NCBI RefSeq assembly: GCF_016316925.1
Contig: NZ_JAEEGB010000005.1
Location: forward strand, 248,001 to 312,000
Length of the DNA: 64,000 nucleotides
Origin: Clostridium aciditolerans
GTDB lineage: Bacteria; Bacillota; Clostridia; Clostridiales; Clostridiaceae
Reading direction: 5' to 3'
In this document: one piece after another, positions 9,972 to 18,004 of the stretch
Layout of the letters: each line of letters starts with the position of its first letter
Numbering within the stretch: position 1 is the stretch's first letter
Made by a program: the position numbers and the translations under genes
Notes under the pieces: generated by a model
What the model was told of the DNA's origin: nothing
The model's input: the letters and a program-made list of their open reading frames with translations, nothing else
The model's database searches: none

Positions 9972-10014
9972 AAAGTAAAAACCACCAATTAGTTAAATGA
10001 CACTAATTGGTGGT
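9972..10014 (-). terminator. Terminator of the structured RNA
   Basis: Perfect 12-bp stem ACCACCAATTAG / CTAATTGGTGGT (9981-9992 with 10003-10014), followed on the minus strand by TTTTACTTTTTG. It lies just after the 3' arm of the long-range stem. Confidence 0.85.
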
Positions 10015-10417
10015 TAAGTAGATCCTAACTCATCGGAAAAACTATTTGGTTCTATTTGAATTTTCATCACCCTTTCTCTTTAGATTTCCCGACTAATAAC
10101 TATATGTCGAGGGTATTACAACCTTTAAATATTAACTGATTTTTAACAAATTATTATAAAGCTAATTCTTATTTGTACTAAACATATTCTATATCGATAC
10201 CTTTAGATGCATGTACAACAAACTCATTATACAACGCTATCGCATGAGTATCATCGTATAGATTACATTAGCCAAATACTTTCTATTTGTACTACGTACG
10301 CCCTATAGTCTGATACTACTAGACGCTTTGTACAATTTACATAAAGACTACTAACTACCTGAGTTATTACTTCTTGATGAGTTAGAATCTACTAGAAGTA
10401 GGTTTATCCTTCTTCTT
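9975..10417 (-). ncRNA. Candidate free-standing structured RNA, about 440 nt
   Basis: No protein gene fits here, but the minus strand has a full transcription unit: a promoter (10424-10452), a start expected near 10417, and a strong terminator (9981-10014). An 18-nt stem joins 10393-10376 (AGTAGATTCTAACTCATC) to 10034-10017 (GATGAGTTAGGATCTACT); every position pairs, one as a G-U. Hairpins inside it include CAAATA-N5-TATTTG (10289-10273), ACTCAT/ATGAGT (10249-10222), GCTAAT/ATTAGC (10272-10161), TAGTCT/AGACTA (10350-10306) and CGAC/GTCG near 10110-10090. It does not match any riboswitch, 6S, tmRNA, SRP or RNase P core that I can recall. A known class of large clostridial RNA (for example raiA RNA) is not excluded. 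The neighbouring histidine kinase and receptor genes give no functional hint. Confidence 0.62.
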
Positions 10418-10423
10418 GATTAT

Positions 10424-10452
10424 ATTATATCACTTGTTTTTCTAAAATTCAA
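10424..10452 (-). promoter_or_regulatory. Promoter of the structured RNA
   Basis: Minus-strand TTGAAT (10452-10447), a 17-base spacer, then TATAAT (10429-10424). This near-consensus promoter starts about 30 bases after the kinase stop codon and has no protein start downstream of it before the terminator. Confidence 0.7.
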
Positions 10453-10482
10453 TATATATTCAGAATATTTAATTTATTTATT

Positions 10483-12729
10483 TTATATTACCTTATCGCA
10501 CTCCTCATCATCCTCTATACAAGGCAGTACCACTGTAAATTTTGTTCCTTTTTCTAATTCACTTTCTACTTCTATTCTACCTTCATGCTCCTTAATAACT
10601 TTATAACAAAAATTTAATCCTAAACCTGTGCCATTGCTTTTGGTTGTGTAGAAAGGTGTACCTATTTTCTCTAAGGTCTCTTTAGACATACCATGTCCAT
10701 TATCGGTTATTTTAATAAACATTTCATTTGCCTTTTCATTATATCCAGCTTCAATTTTTAGCTCAGCATTTTTAACTTCAGTCATTGCTTCAACTGCATT
10801 TTTGCAAATATTTAGTACAACCTGCTTTACTTGTGCTTCATCACAACGAAGATATCTTTCTTCTTTGGATAATTTAAAGTCTATATTTATACCCCTTATA
10901 AGGGAGGATGTAATAATTAAGCTTTTTATAGAATAAACTATATCATACATTGACACCTCTTCCAATTCGGTCTCTTTTGGCTTTGATAGGGATAAAAACT
11001 CACCAATTATTCTATTTACTTCATCAATTCCTTTATTCATTTTCTTAGTATATTTTTTTATCTTATCTTCTTCTGTTAATGTATCTATTAATTGACAACT
11101 TCCCTTTATAGTTGTTAAATAGTTCCTTGTTTCATGTACAATTCCTGCTCCCATTTGACCTAAAAGCGCGAGTTTTTCCTGCTGCATCATCTTTTCCTGT
11201 TGTTCTTTTAATTCCGTTATGTCAGAAGCAACTATTATTAAACCTATTAATTCACCATCTATATTATATATTTTAGATGAGTTGCAAAGTAATCGTTTTT
11301 TTACTTTATTAATAGTAGTAATTTCTATTTCATAATTTTTATATTTTATATTTTTAATATCTTCTTGCCTGTATTCCTTATCTATATGTATTTGAAGCGT
11401 TGATATATGATCATTAATATCCATACCGACTATATTCTTTGCAGGTAATCCAACTATATTTTCATATTCTTTATTACACATAATTATTTTATTATCTCTA
11501 TCTACCATTATTATTAACTTTTCTATGGAGTTTAATATTGTTTGGGTTTGAAATTGTAAGTTTTCAAGCTCCTGTTCTTTTTTTATATCACTAAGCAGTA
11601 TTAAAACTCCATTATGTATCTTATGTGAAGTAACCGCAAGCTTAATATAATCACCATTTGAGATTTTGTAGGTTTTTATAATTCTATTTATACCCTTTTG
11701 ATTTTCTAATGTCTTTTCATAAACTGTCTTTCCATAATGTTTTTTATTTAAAAACATCCTTTGAATTTCTTTTGAAAAACAGCCATATAATTTATCTCTG
11801 TTACAAAGAAAAATCTCTTCAAATTTTTTATTTACATACTCAAGCCTACCGGTATCATCATACATTAATATGGCTATAGGCGATGCATCAAGCAAATCAC
11901 TTAAATTTTCACTTAAATGTTTCAACTTATTCTTATTGTCTTCTAATCTCTCATAAGGATATGTTATAGTGCTTACAAAAACTGCCTTATAAAAATAGTA
12001 ATAGAATAATATTTTTAAAACATGACCATAGGCGCTGTAGAATGGTGTTAATACTTTAAATGATGCAAAAATTAATTCAGAAGGAATGATTATAAGAAGT
12101 GCCATGAATATATTCCTATATGAAATGATATTCTTATTGCTTAAGTTATCTTTTAAATTGTAAACGCTAACAATCGTTAAAATAATTATAACGTATTCTA
12201 GTGCAATCTTGCTAGGAGTTGCCCCCTCTTTTGACATCATAACAGGCAAAACATCTGGAAAATACATTATGATTATAGATGTGCCAAAAGAAAGAAAAAT
12301 AGTAAATATAAATCCAATCCATTTATCAATCTTAGTTATTTTAATTTTCAATGATACTATTGCTAGAACAATTGCTTCAATTAGCCTTCCTATCATCCAA
12401 TATCTTGCAGTTAAATCAGAACAAACTTGATTAGATGTTTGAGCATTCAAGAAATAGTAGGTATGAAACAGATTAAAAATTGCAACTGAAAGAAATCCAA
12501 ATCCTATAAAATGATTTAAGTTTAGAGTCTTTTCATAAGTATTCCAAATAAGCATAAATGTTGCTAGAGATATAAATATGCATGTCAATTCAAGTATAGT
12601 GTGGAATAAATACATATCTCTTTTCCATAGTGTCTGCGAAGCTATAAACGATACAGCTAAGCTCGAAAGCAATATAAAAATGTACTTAGAAATCATTTGG
12701 CGGTTATCTTTAGTATTTGTACTAATCAT
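10483..12729 (-). CDS. Membrane sensor histidine kinase (MASE3-PAS-PAS-HisKA-HATPase)
   Basis: Sensor kinase whose N-terminal ~255 residues form a multi-helix MASE3-type membrane sensor. Two PAS domains follow (about 268-390, with LDASPIAILMYDDTG, and about 395-510, with LNSIEKLIIMVDRDNK). The kinase core has the H-box IVHETRNYLTTIKG (phospho-His near residue 530), N-box NICKNAVEAM and G-boxes ITDNGHGMS and GTGLGLNFC. PAS plus this H-box type resembles the orphan kinases that feed Spo0A in sporulating Firmicutes. No response regulator adjoins it, which fits an orphan kinase, but that role is inference. AGGAGGGG precedes the ATG. Confidence 0.88.
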   Translation of the reverse strand: MISTNTKDNRQMISKYIFILLSSLAVSFIASQTLWKRDMYLFHTILELTCIFISLATFMLIWNTYEKTLNLNHFIGFGFLSVAIFNLFHTYYFLNAQTSNQVCSDLTARYWMIGRLIEAIVLAIVSLKIKITKIDKWIGFIFTIFLSFGTSIIIMYFPDVLPVMMSKEGATPSKIALEYVIIILTIVSVYNLKDNLSNKNIISYRNIFMALLIIIPSELIFASFKVLTPFYSAYGHVLKILFYYYFYKAVFVSTITYPYERLEDNKNKLKHLSENLSDLLDASPIAILMYDDTGRLEYVNKKFEEIFLCNRDKLYGCFSKEIQRMFLNKKHYGKTVYEKTLENQKGINRIIKTYKISNGDYIKLAVTSHKIHNGVLILLSDIKKEQELENLQFQTQTILNSIEKLIIMVDRDNKIIMCNKEYENIVGLPAKNIVGMDINDHISTLQIHIDKEYRQEDIKNIKYKNYEIEITTINKVKKRLLCNSSKIYNIDGELIGLIIVASDITELKEQQEKMMQQEKLALLGQMGAGIVHETRNYLTTIKGSCQLIDTLTEEDKIKKYTKKMNKGIDEVNRIIGEFLSLSKPKETELEEVSMYDIVYSIKSLIITSSLIRGINIDFKLSKEERYLRCDEAQVKQVVLNICKNAVEAMTEVKNAELKIEAGYNEKANEMFIKITDNGHGMSKETLEKIGTPFYTTKSNGTGLGLNFCYKVIKEHEGRIEVESELEKGTKFTVVLPCIEDDEECDKVI

Positions 12730-12931
12730 CTTACCCTATTCCCCTCCTTAATGCACTAAGTCTTGTAAAGTTACAAATTATTCCTATAAAAATCATAGCA
12801 TACTTTTCTTATTAAAGAAATACAATCCAAAACTAATTGAATGTCTTTCAAAATCTATATAATAAAACATTCATCAATCAGCGACGTGATTAATATAATA
12901 TTCTGTAACGTTAAAAATGGAGGTTGGCACA

Positions 12932-13537
12932 ATGGAACAACTAGGTATAATTAAAAGCAACGCTGAAATAAGAGAATCAGCCCGAAAGCAATTAGTAGGA
13001 AGATGGGGCCCTGCAATTTTAGCTTATTTTATAATTACTATAATTGTAGGTTTACCTGGAACAATACCTGATGTAGGCTTTATAATCAGTCTACTAATAG
13101 CAGGCCCTTTTGCACTTGGTCAAACTATTTATTCAATAAAATTTAAACGGGGAGAACAGGTTTTTATAGAAAATATATTTGACGGTTTTAAGCGCTTTAG
13201 CACAGCATTTGTACTACAGTTTCTCATATCACTATTTGTATTTTTATGGTCATTACTATTAATTATTCCAGGAGTTATAGCATATCTAGGGTATTCCCAG
13301 GCTTTTTATATACTAAACGATAATCCTGGACTCACCGCAACAGAAGCACTAAATCGCAGCAAGGAAATGATGAAAGGATATAGAGGAAAGTTTTTTATGC
13401 TTCAATTGAGTTTTTTAGGCTGGGGAATATTGTGTATCTTGACTTTAGGAATAGGTTTTTTATGGCTAGTTCCTTATATGAATATATCCTTTGCTAATTT
13501 TTACGATAATCTTAAAAATGCACATGGTTCATTTTAA
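12932..13537 (+). CDS. DUF975 family integral membrane protein
   Basis: Four to five hydrophobic segments and the family pattern: an N-terminal SNAEIRESARKQLVGRWG, a middle FKRGEQVFIENIFDGFKRF, and ATEALNRSKEMMKGYRGKFF before the last two helices. DUF975 proteins are multi-pass membrane proteins of unknown function common in Firmicutes. ATG at 12932 is chosen over an ATG at 12917 because the latter overlaps the GGAGG (12919-12923) that serves the later start. Inverted-repeat copy 2 begins one base after the stop codon. Confidence 0.78.
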   Translation: MEQLGIIKSNAEIRESARKQLVGRWGPAILAYFIITIIVGLPGTIPDVGFIISLLIAGPFALGQTIYSIKFKRGEQVFIENIFDGFKRFSTAFVLQFLISLFVFLWSLLLIIPGVIAYLGYSQAFYILNDNPGLTATEALNRSKEMMKGYRGKFFMLQLSFLGWGILCILTLGIGFLWLVPYMNISFANFYDNLKNAHGSF

Positions 13538-13538
13538 G

Positions 13539-13814
13539 TATAGGGTTTCTAGGCCGAAAGGTAACTTATACACTAAAACTTATTGGTAATATTTTTAGTT
13601 GAGAGTTGACAATTGACAGTTGACAGTGAAGGTGAGTTTTCTTCCTTACGTCAGAAAACTAATTTATTCTTAGGACTTGTTTCTCTAAAGAGAAACATCC
13701 ACTTAAACTGTCCATTGTCCACTGTCAATTTTTAACTATTTATGGTTATTTTTTCTATAAAAATTACCAAATTAGTTTATAGTATAAATTAACTTTATAG
13801 CTGTTTTTCCTATA
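13539..13814. mobile_element. MITE-like inverted-repeat element, copy 2
   Basis: 276 bp. The left end is TATAGGGTTTCTAG and the right end, read on the other strand, TATAGGAAAAACAG. Matching continues inward for about 60 bp through GTAACTTATAC and TTGGTAAT blocks. The core has the repeated words TTGACAATTGACAGTTGACA with a near-complement on the other arm, plus a hairpin GTTTCTC-TAAA-GAGAAAC (13679-13696). No ORF. It fills the whole gap between two convergent genes, touching both stop codons. Confidence 0.8.
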
Positions 13815-14057
13815 TTATCTGTCTAGATGATTTACATATTTCCATATAATAAAGTCCTTTAGGGACTTCTTTTTACTTCTAATCTCTTCAAGTTCCTCAT
13901 CAGTGGTGTTATTTAATACATATTGTTCAAATTTGGCAGCATCTTCTTCAGTAAAGTTGTCTGCTACAATCCATTTGTAGCCCTTATTTGCTATCACTAG
14001 TAATAATGGGTCTATTGATTTTTCACTAAGTATTTTTTTAGCTTCATTAATATCCAT
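13815..14057 (-). CDS. Small cytoplasmic protein, function unknown
   Basis: 80 residues, no signal or membrane segment, predicted mostly helical. I do not recognise the family. The acidic middle (NFTEEDAAKFEQYVLNNTTD) and a basic, aromatic end (KDFIIWKYVNHLDR) look like a folded small protein rather than chance coding. AGAGAG-type ribosome binding site before ATG. Its stop codon TAA begins at the first base after inverted-repeat copy 2, so the original 3' end may have been altered by the insertion. Confidence 0.6.
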   Translation of the reverse strand: MDINEAKKILSEKSIDPLLLVIANKGYKWIVADNFTEEDAAKFEQYVLNNTTDEELEEIRSKKKSLKDFIIWKYVNHLDR

Positions 14058-14223
14058 TTTATCACTCTCTTCTCTATATTAAGCAAACTTAAATGTTATT
14101 TTTCATTTAATAAATTTTCTCTATGAAATTATAACATTAATATATGTTTATTGTCATCATTGCCGTTAAATCTAACAATTAAAAAATAAGTTAAAAGAAT
14201 ATCCACCTTGTAGACATTCTCTC

Positions 14224-14910
14224 TTATACAGAAGCTTTATTTTTATAAACTCTATAAGCAGCAGCAGAAACTATTATAAAGAAGAATACAGATGATATCT
14301 GCCATAAAGTTGGACCTGTTGTGATAATTATAGGACGTTCCGGAGCCCAGTCAACTACATCCTTTACATCAGACTTAAGAACAAACTTCACTTCCTTATT
14401 TACTCCATCAAGTCCTACAGAAGCTAGGGGAACTCTAAATTCTATTTCCTTGGCATTATTATTTGAAGAAAAAGTGCTTTCTAATTGTTGTCCATTAAAA
14501 CTTACCTTTACCACAATGCCGTTGTGGCTGCTATTACTTGCATAGTAGGTAGTTACATCAAATTGAGGTGCATATACAGGTTTCGTTGAACCAAAAAGAT
14601 ACTGTGGCAGTGTTGGTCCTTTTGTTCCATTCAACATAACTACATTAAAATGCCAAGGTTCTGATTTATTTGCTGCCTGCCTTATAACATGCAAATATAG
14701 ATATTTGTCATCTGCATAATATCCTACCCCTAGAAAATCTAACCAGGGACTTTTTATATCATGTTTAGGATCTTCTACATAAGGCTTACCGATCCAATCC
14801 TGAAAGTTACCGTCAATTACAATATTAGTAGAATCAGCCGCTAGCACCCTCGCAGATGGTACAACCATAACTAACAGCAGTACAAATACAATTCTAAATA
14901 CATTTTTCAA
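14224..14910 (-). CDS. Predicted exosortase G cargo protein (Firmicu-CTERM type)
   Basis: Secreted protein with a signal peptide (first ~24 residues, ending in ARVLA). A beta-rich domain follows that starts IVIDGNFQDWIGKP, a pattern seen in CBM9/DOMON-like folds. The C-terminus has the sorting-signal layout of PEP-CTERM-like proteins: a short ERPIIITTGPTLW block, one membrane helix (SVFFFIIVSAAAY) and a basic tail (RVYKNKA). In XrtG loci such proteins are the expected target of the exosortase. TTG at 14910 is preferred: GGGAGGTG lies 8 bases before it, whereas the upstream TTG at 14928 overlaps that site. It is probably cotranscribed with the locus through inverted-repeat copy 3. Confidence 0.72.
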   Translation of the reverse strand: MKNVFRIVFVLLLVMVVPSARVLAADSTNIVIDGNFQDWIGKPYVEDPKHDIKSPWLDFLGVGYYADDKYLYLHVIRQAANKSEPWHFNVVMLNGTKGPTLPQYLFGSTKPVYAPQFDVTTYYASNSSHNGIVVKVSFNGQQLESTFSSNNNAKEIEFRVPLASVGLDGVNKEVKFVLKSDVKDVVDWAPERPIIITTGPTLWQISSVFFFIIVSAAAYRVYKNKASV

Positions 14911-14942
14911 TAAAACCGCACCTCCCAAAGCCTTATACTTAC

Positions 14943-15257
14943 TATAGGGTTTCTAAATCCAAGGTTAACTTATACACTAAAATTTATTAGTAATATTTTT
15001 AGTTGAGAGTTGACAATTGAGAATTGAGAGTTAAGGTGAGTTTTCTTCCTTGCGTCGGAAAACTAATTTATTTTTTAGACTTGTTTCACTAATGTGAAAC
15101 GTCGATTTATAAATTAAAGATTTTTCGTAGTGTAACGGCGAAAAATCATCCTGCACTCTCAACTTTCCACTCTCAACTCTCAACTATTTATCTTCTCCTA
15201 TAAAAATTACCAAATTAGATTACAGCATAAGTCAACTTATGAGTTAGAAACCCTATA
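14943..15257. mobile_element. MITE-like inverted-repeat element, copy 3
   Basis: 315 bp with a perfect 14-bp outer inverted repeat, TATAGGGTTTCTAA (14943-14956) and TTAGAAACCCTATA (15244-15257), extending imperfectly to about 60 bp. The core carries TTGAGAGTTGACAATTGAGA on one arm and its near-complement on the other, plus a hairpin GTTTCAC-TAAT-GTGAAAC (15083-15100). It sits inside the exosortase operon between the glycosyltransferase and the cargo gene. Its right end contains the TAG stop of the glycosyltransferase. Confidence 0.85.
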
Positions 15258-15999
15258 GCCTTGCAAGCAGAATTAAACTTCTGCTTACAGTTCTCCAAAC
15301 ATTCATTTTGCTTGCCCCACCTTTTAGCTGATATTTCAGTACAAAAGGTACTTCTGCTATTTTAAACCCTTCATTGTTAATCCTTACAAGAAGTTCCATC
15401 ATACATGCAAAGCCTTTTTCAGCCACAAGTTTTCCTCCATGCTTCTCTGACAAAGTCCTAAGTGACTCTAAAGTATACAGCCTATATCCGCAGGTATAGT
15501 CTCTAACATTAGGTATTCTCAGCGTTAATGTATAAACTATCCTCGCCCCATAGGATAAAAGCTTTCTATAAAGTGATAATCCTTCAATTTTTGAACCCTT
15601 TCTATATCTTGAGGCTATTACACAATGAAGTTTTTCCTTTTTTAGCTTGTTTACCATAGAAAAAATATAATAGGGTTCATGAGTCATATCACTATCCATA
15701 ATACAAAGATATCCTTTTTCTTCTTGCGATACAGCATAGCTTATTCCAGTATTTATTGCTTCTCCTAGTCCTTTATTTTCTTTATGTTTCAATATAGTAA
15801 TATTACTATAGGACTTCTTTAATCTTTCAGCGATATTTAAAGTGTTATCACCGCTCCCATCGTCGACAATCACAAATTTTAATAAAAGTCCCTTTTCAAA
15901 CAGTTTTCTTTCTTCCATATTCCATGCTTTAATTAAATTTTCTATATTATCTTCTTCATTATAACAAGGCAAAACTACATACAGCGTATCTTTATTCAT
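15253..15999 (-). CDS. Family 2 glycosyltransferase (dolichol-phosphate mannosyltransferase-like)
   Basis: GT-A fold glycosyltransferase: nucleotide-sugar-binding strand VVLPCYNEEDNIENL, VDDGSGDNT, and the metal-binding DxD as IMDSDMTHEP. The later GYRLYTLESL and VPFVLKYQLKGGASKM are typical of DPM1-like enzymes that load a sugar on a polyprenyl phosphate. No membrane helix. It overlaps the upstream glycosyltransferase by 8 bases. The stop codon TAG lies within the end of inverted-repeat copy 3, so the last residues (SLILLARL) may be shorter than in the ancestral protein. It probably serves glycan attachment to, or export with, the exosortase cargo. Confidence 0.85.
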   Translation of the reverse strand: MNKDTLYVVLPCYNEEDNIENLIKAWNMEERKLFEKGLLLKFVIVDDGSGDNTLNIAERLKKSYSNITILKHKENKGLGEAINTGISYAVSQEEKGYLCIMDSDMTHEPYYIFSMVNKLKKEKLHCVIASRYRKGSKIEGLSLYRKLLSYGARIVYTLTLRIPNVRDYTCGYRLYTLESLRTLSEKHGGKLVAEKGFACMMELLVRINNEGFKIAEVPFVLKYQLKGGASKMNVWRTVSRSLILLARL

Positions 16000-17329
16000 T
16001 ATTTATCCAATCCTTTATTTTATAATATAGTTTTAATCTTTTGCCTAGTTTTTCTGTCACAACTTTCTTCTCCTCTGTAAATGTTCTACTATTCCATGCA
16101 GCGTATTTTTCAACAGAGTTAATTATTCCAGCTACTCTCATAAAGAACACTATAAACCTATACATAGGCAATAGGAGTATAGTATACCAATGTTTATTCA
16201 TGTAATTTATGACTTGCTTTAGTTCATTTAAATATAGCTTAGTAATTAGAAAATATATAAAGGAGTTAAAAACATAAACCATATACATTATTATATTTGC
16301 GCCTACAATAAGCTTTAGCGGATAATCAAGGAATATTAGATATATCATGGCAAATATCCATATGAATCTTGGAAATACAAAGGTATGATCCTTAATCATT
16401 GTGTATTTCAAAACATTTCTAAAACCTCTATTACTACCAATATCCTTAAAAAGAGAAGAAACCTCCACCTGCCCCCTCTGCCATCTTTGTCTTTGTATAT
16501 ACAGCTTGTCTAAGTTATCAATTGGGTCAACATAAAAGAAAGCATCCTCACATAATGCAACCTTCCCCTTCAAGAATTCTCTTATTTGAGATGTCATGTG
16601 AGTGTCTTCTCCAAGGGTTTCATTGTTATAAAGCTGAGTTTTTAAAACAACATCCTTTCTATAGCAAGAAAAAGCACCTGCTAACGTAAACATGGTATTA
16701 CTGTAGGATTGAAATCCTCTTCCCACTAAAAAAGCTTCCGTATATTCAAAAAGCTCACAACGTTGAACAAGTCTAAGTGAAAGTTTTTTTGTTTTTTCAA
16801 TCAAATTATTGTCTATTAGCACAACTCCTGTCATTGCATATATATCAGTATTACTTTCAAACTTTTCTACAACTCTTCTTACAGCATTTTTGTCTAAGAT
16901 TCCATCGGAATCTATATTTATAATATACTTACCTTCTGCCATATAAAGTCCTTTATTTAATGCCTTTGCCTTTCCCTGTGATGAGTCTATCCACCATAAT
17001 CTTAATCCTGGATTTTGTTCTTGAAAGGAACAAAAGACTTCATATGCCTTATCCTTTTGTCCATTATTTATGAGCAAAACCATTATATTTTTAAGCGGAT
17101 AATTCTGCTCTACAATTGATTTAAGGCAGCTTGCTAGAGTTTTTTCTGAATTATACAAAGGTATTAATAAAGTTACATGAGGAAGATATTCTATATCCTC
17201 TTTTTTTCTTTTAAAATAACCGACAAGAACAACAAAACCACTTATAAGACCGGATATTATATCTACAACTAAAGGAATTACAAGCCATATTCCCCAAAAT
17301 ACAAATTCTCTTATTAAATTATTTTTCAC
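15992..17329 (-). CDS. Exosortase G-associated membrane glycosyltransferase
   Basis: Processive-type GT2 enzyme in the membrane. An N-terminal helix (about residues 14-37) precedes the catalytic domain with PLYNSEKTLASCL, DSSQGKAKALNKGL, the DxD in NIDSDGILDKNAV, the acceptor GEDTHMT and the product-binding QRQRWQRGQ. Three C-terminal helices follow. This matches the family I know as TIGR03111, a glycosyltransferase found next to XrtG. It overlaps the exosortase gene by 4 bases, which argues for coupled translation. Confidence 0.87.
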   Translation of the reverse strand: MKNNLIREFVFWGIWLVIPLVVDIISGLISGFVVLVGYFKRKKEDIEYLPHVTLLIPLYNSEKTLASCLKSIVEQNYPLKNIMVLLINNGQKDKAYEVFCSFQEQNPGLRLWWIDSSQGKAKALNKGLYMAEGKYIINIDSDGILDKNAVRRVVEKFESNTDIYAMTGVVLIDNNLIEKTKKLSLRLVQRCELFEYTEAFLVGRGFQSYSNTMFTLAGAFSCYRKDVVLKTQLYNNETLGEDTHMTSQIREFLKGKVALCEDAFFYVDPIDNLDKLYIQRQRWQRGQVEVSSLFKDIGSNRGFRNVLKYTMIKDHTFVFPRFIWIFAMIYLIFLDYPLKLIVGANIIMYMVYVFNSFIYFLITKLYLNELKQVINYMNKHWYTILLLPMYRFIVFFMRVAGIINSVEKYAAWNSRTFTEEKKVVTEKLGKRLKLYYKIKDWINNE

Positions 17330-17910
17330 CTTATATCCCCAACCTTTTGATACTTAAGCTGTGTAGATGTAAATACAAAATAGTAAAGTATAATCATAAG
17401 CCCAAAGAATAGGAGCCTTGCAAACAACGTATGAGCCATGTAAAATGCTGAAGCTCCAAAGACTTTTGTTATCAAAACAATAAATAATACTCTTATTATA
17501 TTTGCAATAAATATATACGCATTACCTACAATAGTTAATAAAAGCTTTCTAATATTCCCCCCAAAAGGAAAAAACAATGCTAAAGAAGTGAATACAAGCA
17601 TCTCAATTACACCTGAACATTCATAATTTATTAACATAGATACTATTCCACTTTTTGTATCCATAGAAACTATTGAATTTTCTTTAAAAACTTGAAAATA
17701 CTTTGTACTGCTTCCTATGATGTTCAATGTATTTGATATTAAAATGTTTAAGTTCTTTTCTAGGTATGGAAGAAAAAATATCATACTTATTGTAAATGCT
17801 CCTATGCTTCCAGCTAAAAACTTAAAAAAATTCATTTTTGTATTTTTAAATAAAATTAAAGCTAAAATCCATAGTAAAACTACTATCAACAATAAACTAA
17901 TTTTCTGCAT
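17326..17910 (-). CDS. xrtG: Exosortase G (XrtG), membrane sorting transpeptidase
   Basis: Multi-pass membrane protein of 194 residues with the exosortase/archaeosortase catalytic set: Cys98 in NYECSGVIEM, Arg140 in NIIRVLFIVL and His160 in MAHTLFAR. These enzymes cut a C-terminal sorting signal at the outer membrane face and probably join the cargo to another molecule. The neighbours (TIGR03111-like glycosyltransferase, PTPS-related protein and a CTERM-type cargo) define the XrtG subtype of Firmicutes. Start ATG at 17910 has GGAGAGAG upstream. Confidence 0.88.
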   Translation of the reverse strand: MQKISLLLIVVLLWILALILFKNTKMNFFKFLAGSIGAFTISMIFFLPYLEKNLNILISNTLNIIGSSTKYFQVFKENSIVSMDTKSGIVSMLINYECSGVIEMLVFTSLALFFPFGGNIRKLLLTIVGNAYIFIANIIRVLFIVLITKVFGASAFYMAHTLFARLLFFGLMIILYYFVFTSTQLKYQKVGDIR

Positions 17911-18004
17911 AATCTCTCTCCATATTTATCTTTATAATCCTTTTTGTGTTAATATTTACAAACCATGGGTTTTCAATTACTCTAAGACCTTTAAATATAA
18001 TCAT
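17897..18004 (-). CDS. Possible 35-residue protein between two exosortase-locus genes
   Basis: An ATG at 18004 overlaps the TGA stop of the large membrane protein (ATGA). Its frame runs 35 codons to a TAG at 17897, 14 bases inside the exosortase gene. The peptide begins MIIFKGLRVIENPWFVNINT and is basic with no membrane helix. The double overlap is what a translationally coupled small gene looks like, but the upstream ribosome binding site is weak (AGTGAAAAG), so it could be chance. It fills an otherwise empty 90-base gap in a tightly packed operon. Confidence 0.4.
   Translation of the reverse strand: MIIFKGLRVIENPWFVNINTKRIIKINMERDYAEN

Noticed and set aside
10140-10260. A minus-strand peptide-like stretch (ALYNEFVVHASKGIDIEYV) within the RNA region, faintly like a helicase motif
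   Set aside because: No start codon or ribosome binding site, stops close upstream, and the region is better explained by RNA pairing.
9975-10417. Retron or group II intron RNA
   Set aside because: The terminal inverted repeat recalls retron ends, but there is no reverse transcriptase gene nearby and no domain V-like hairpin.
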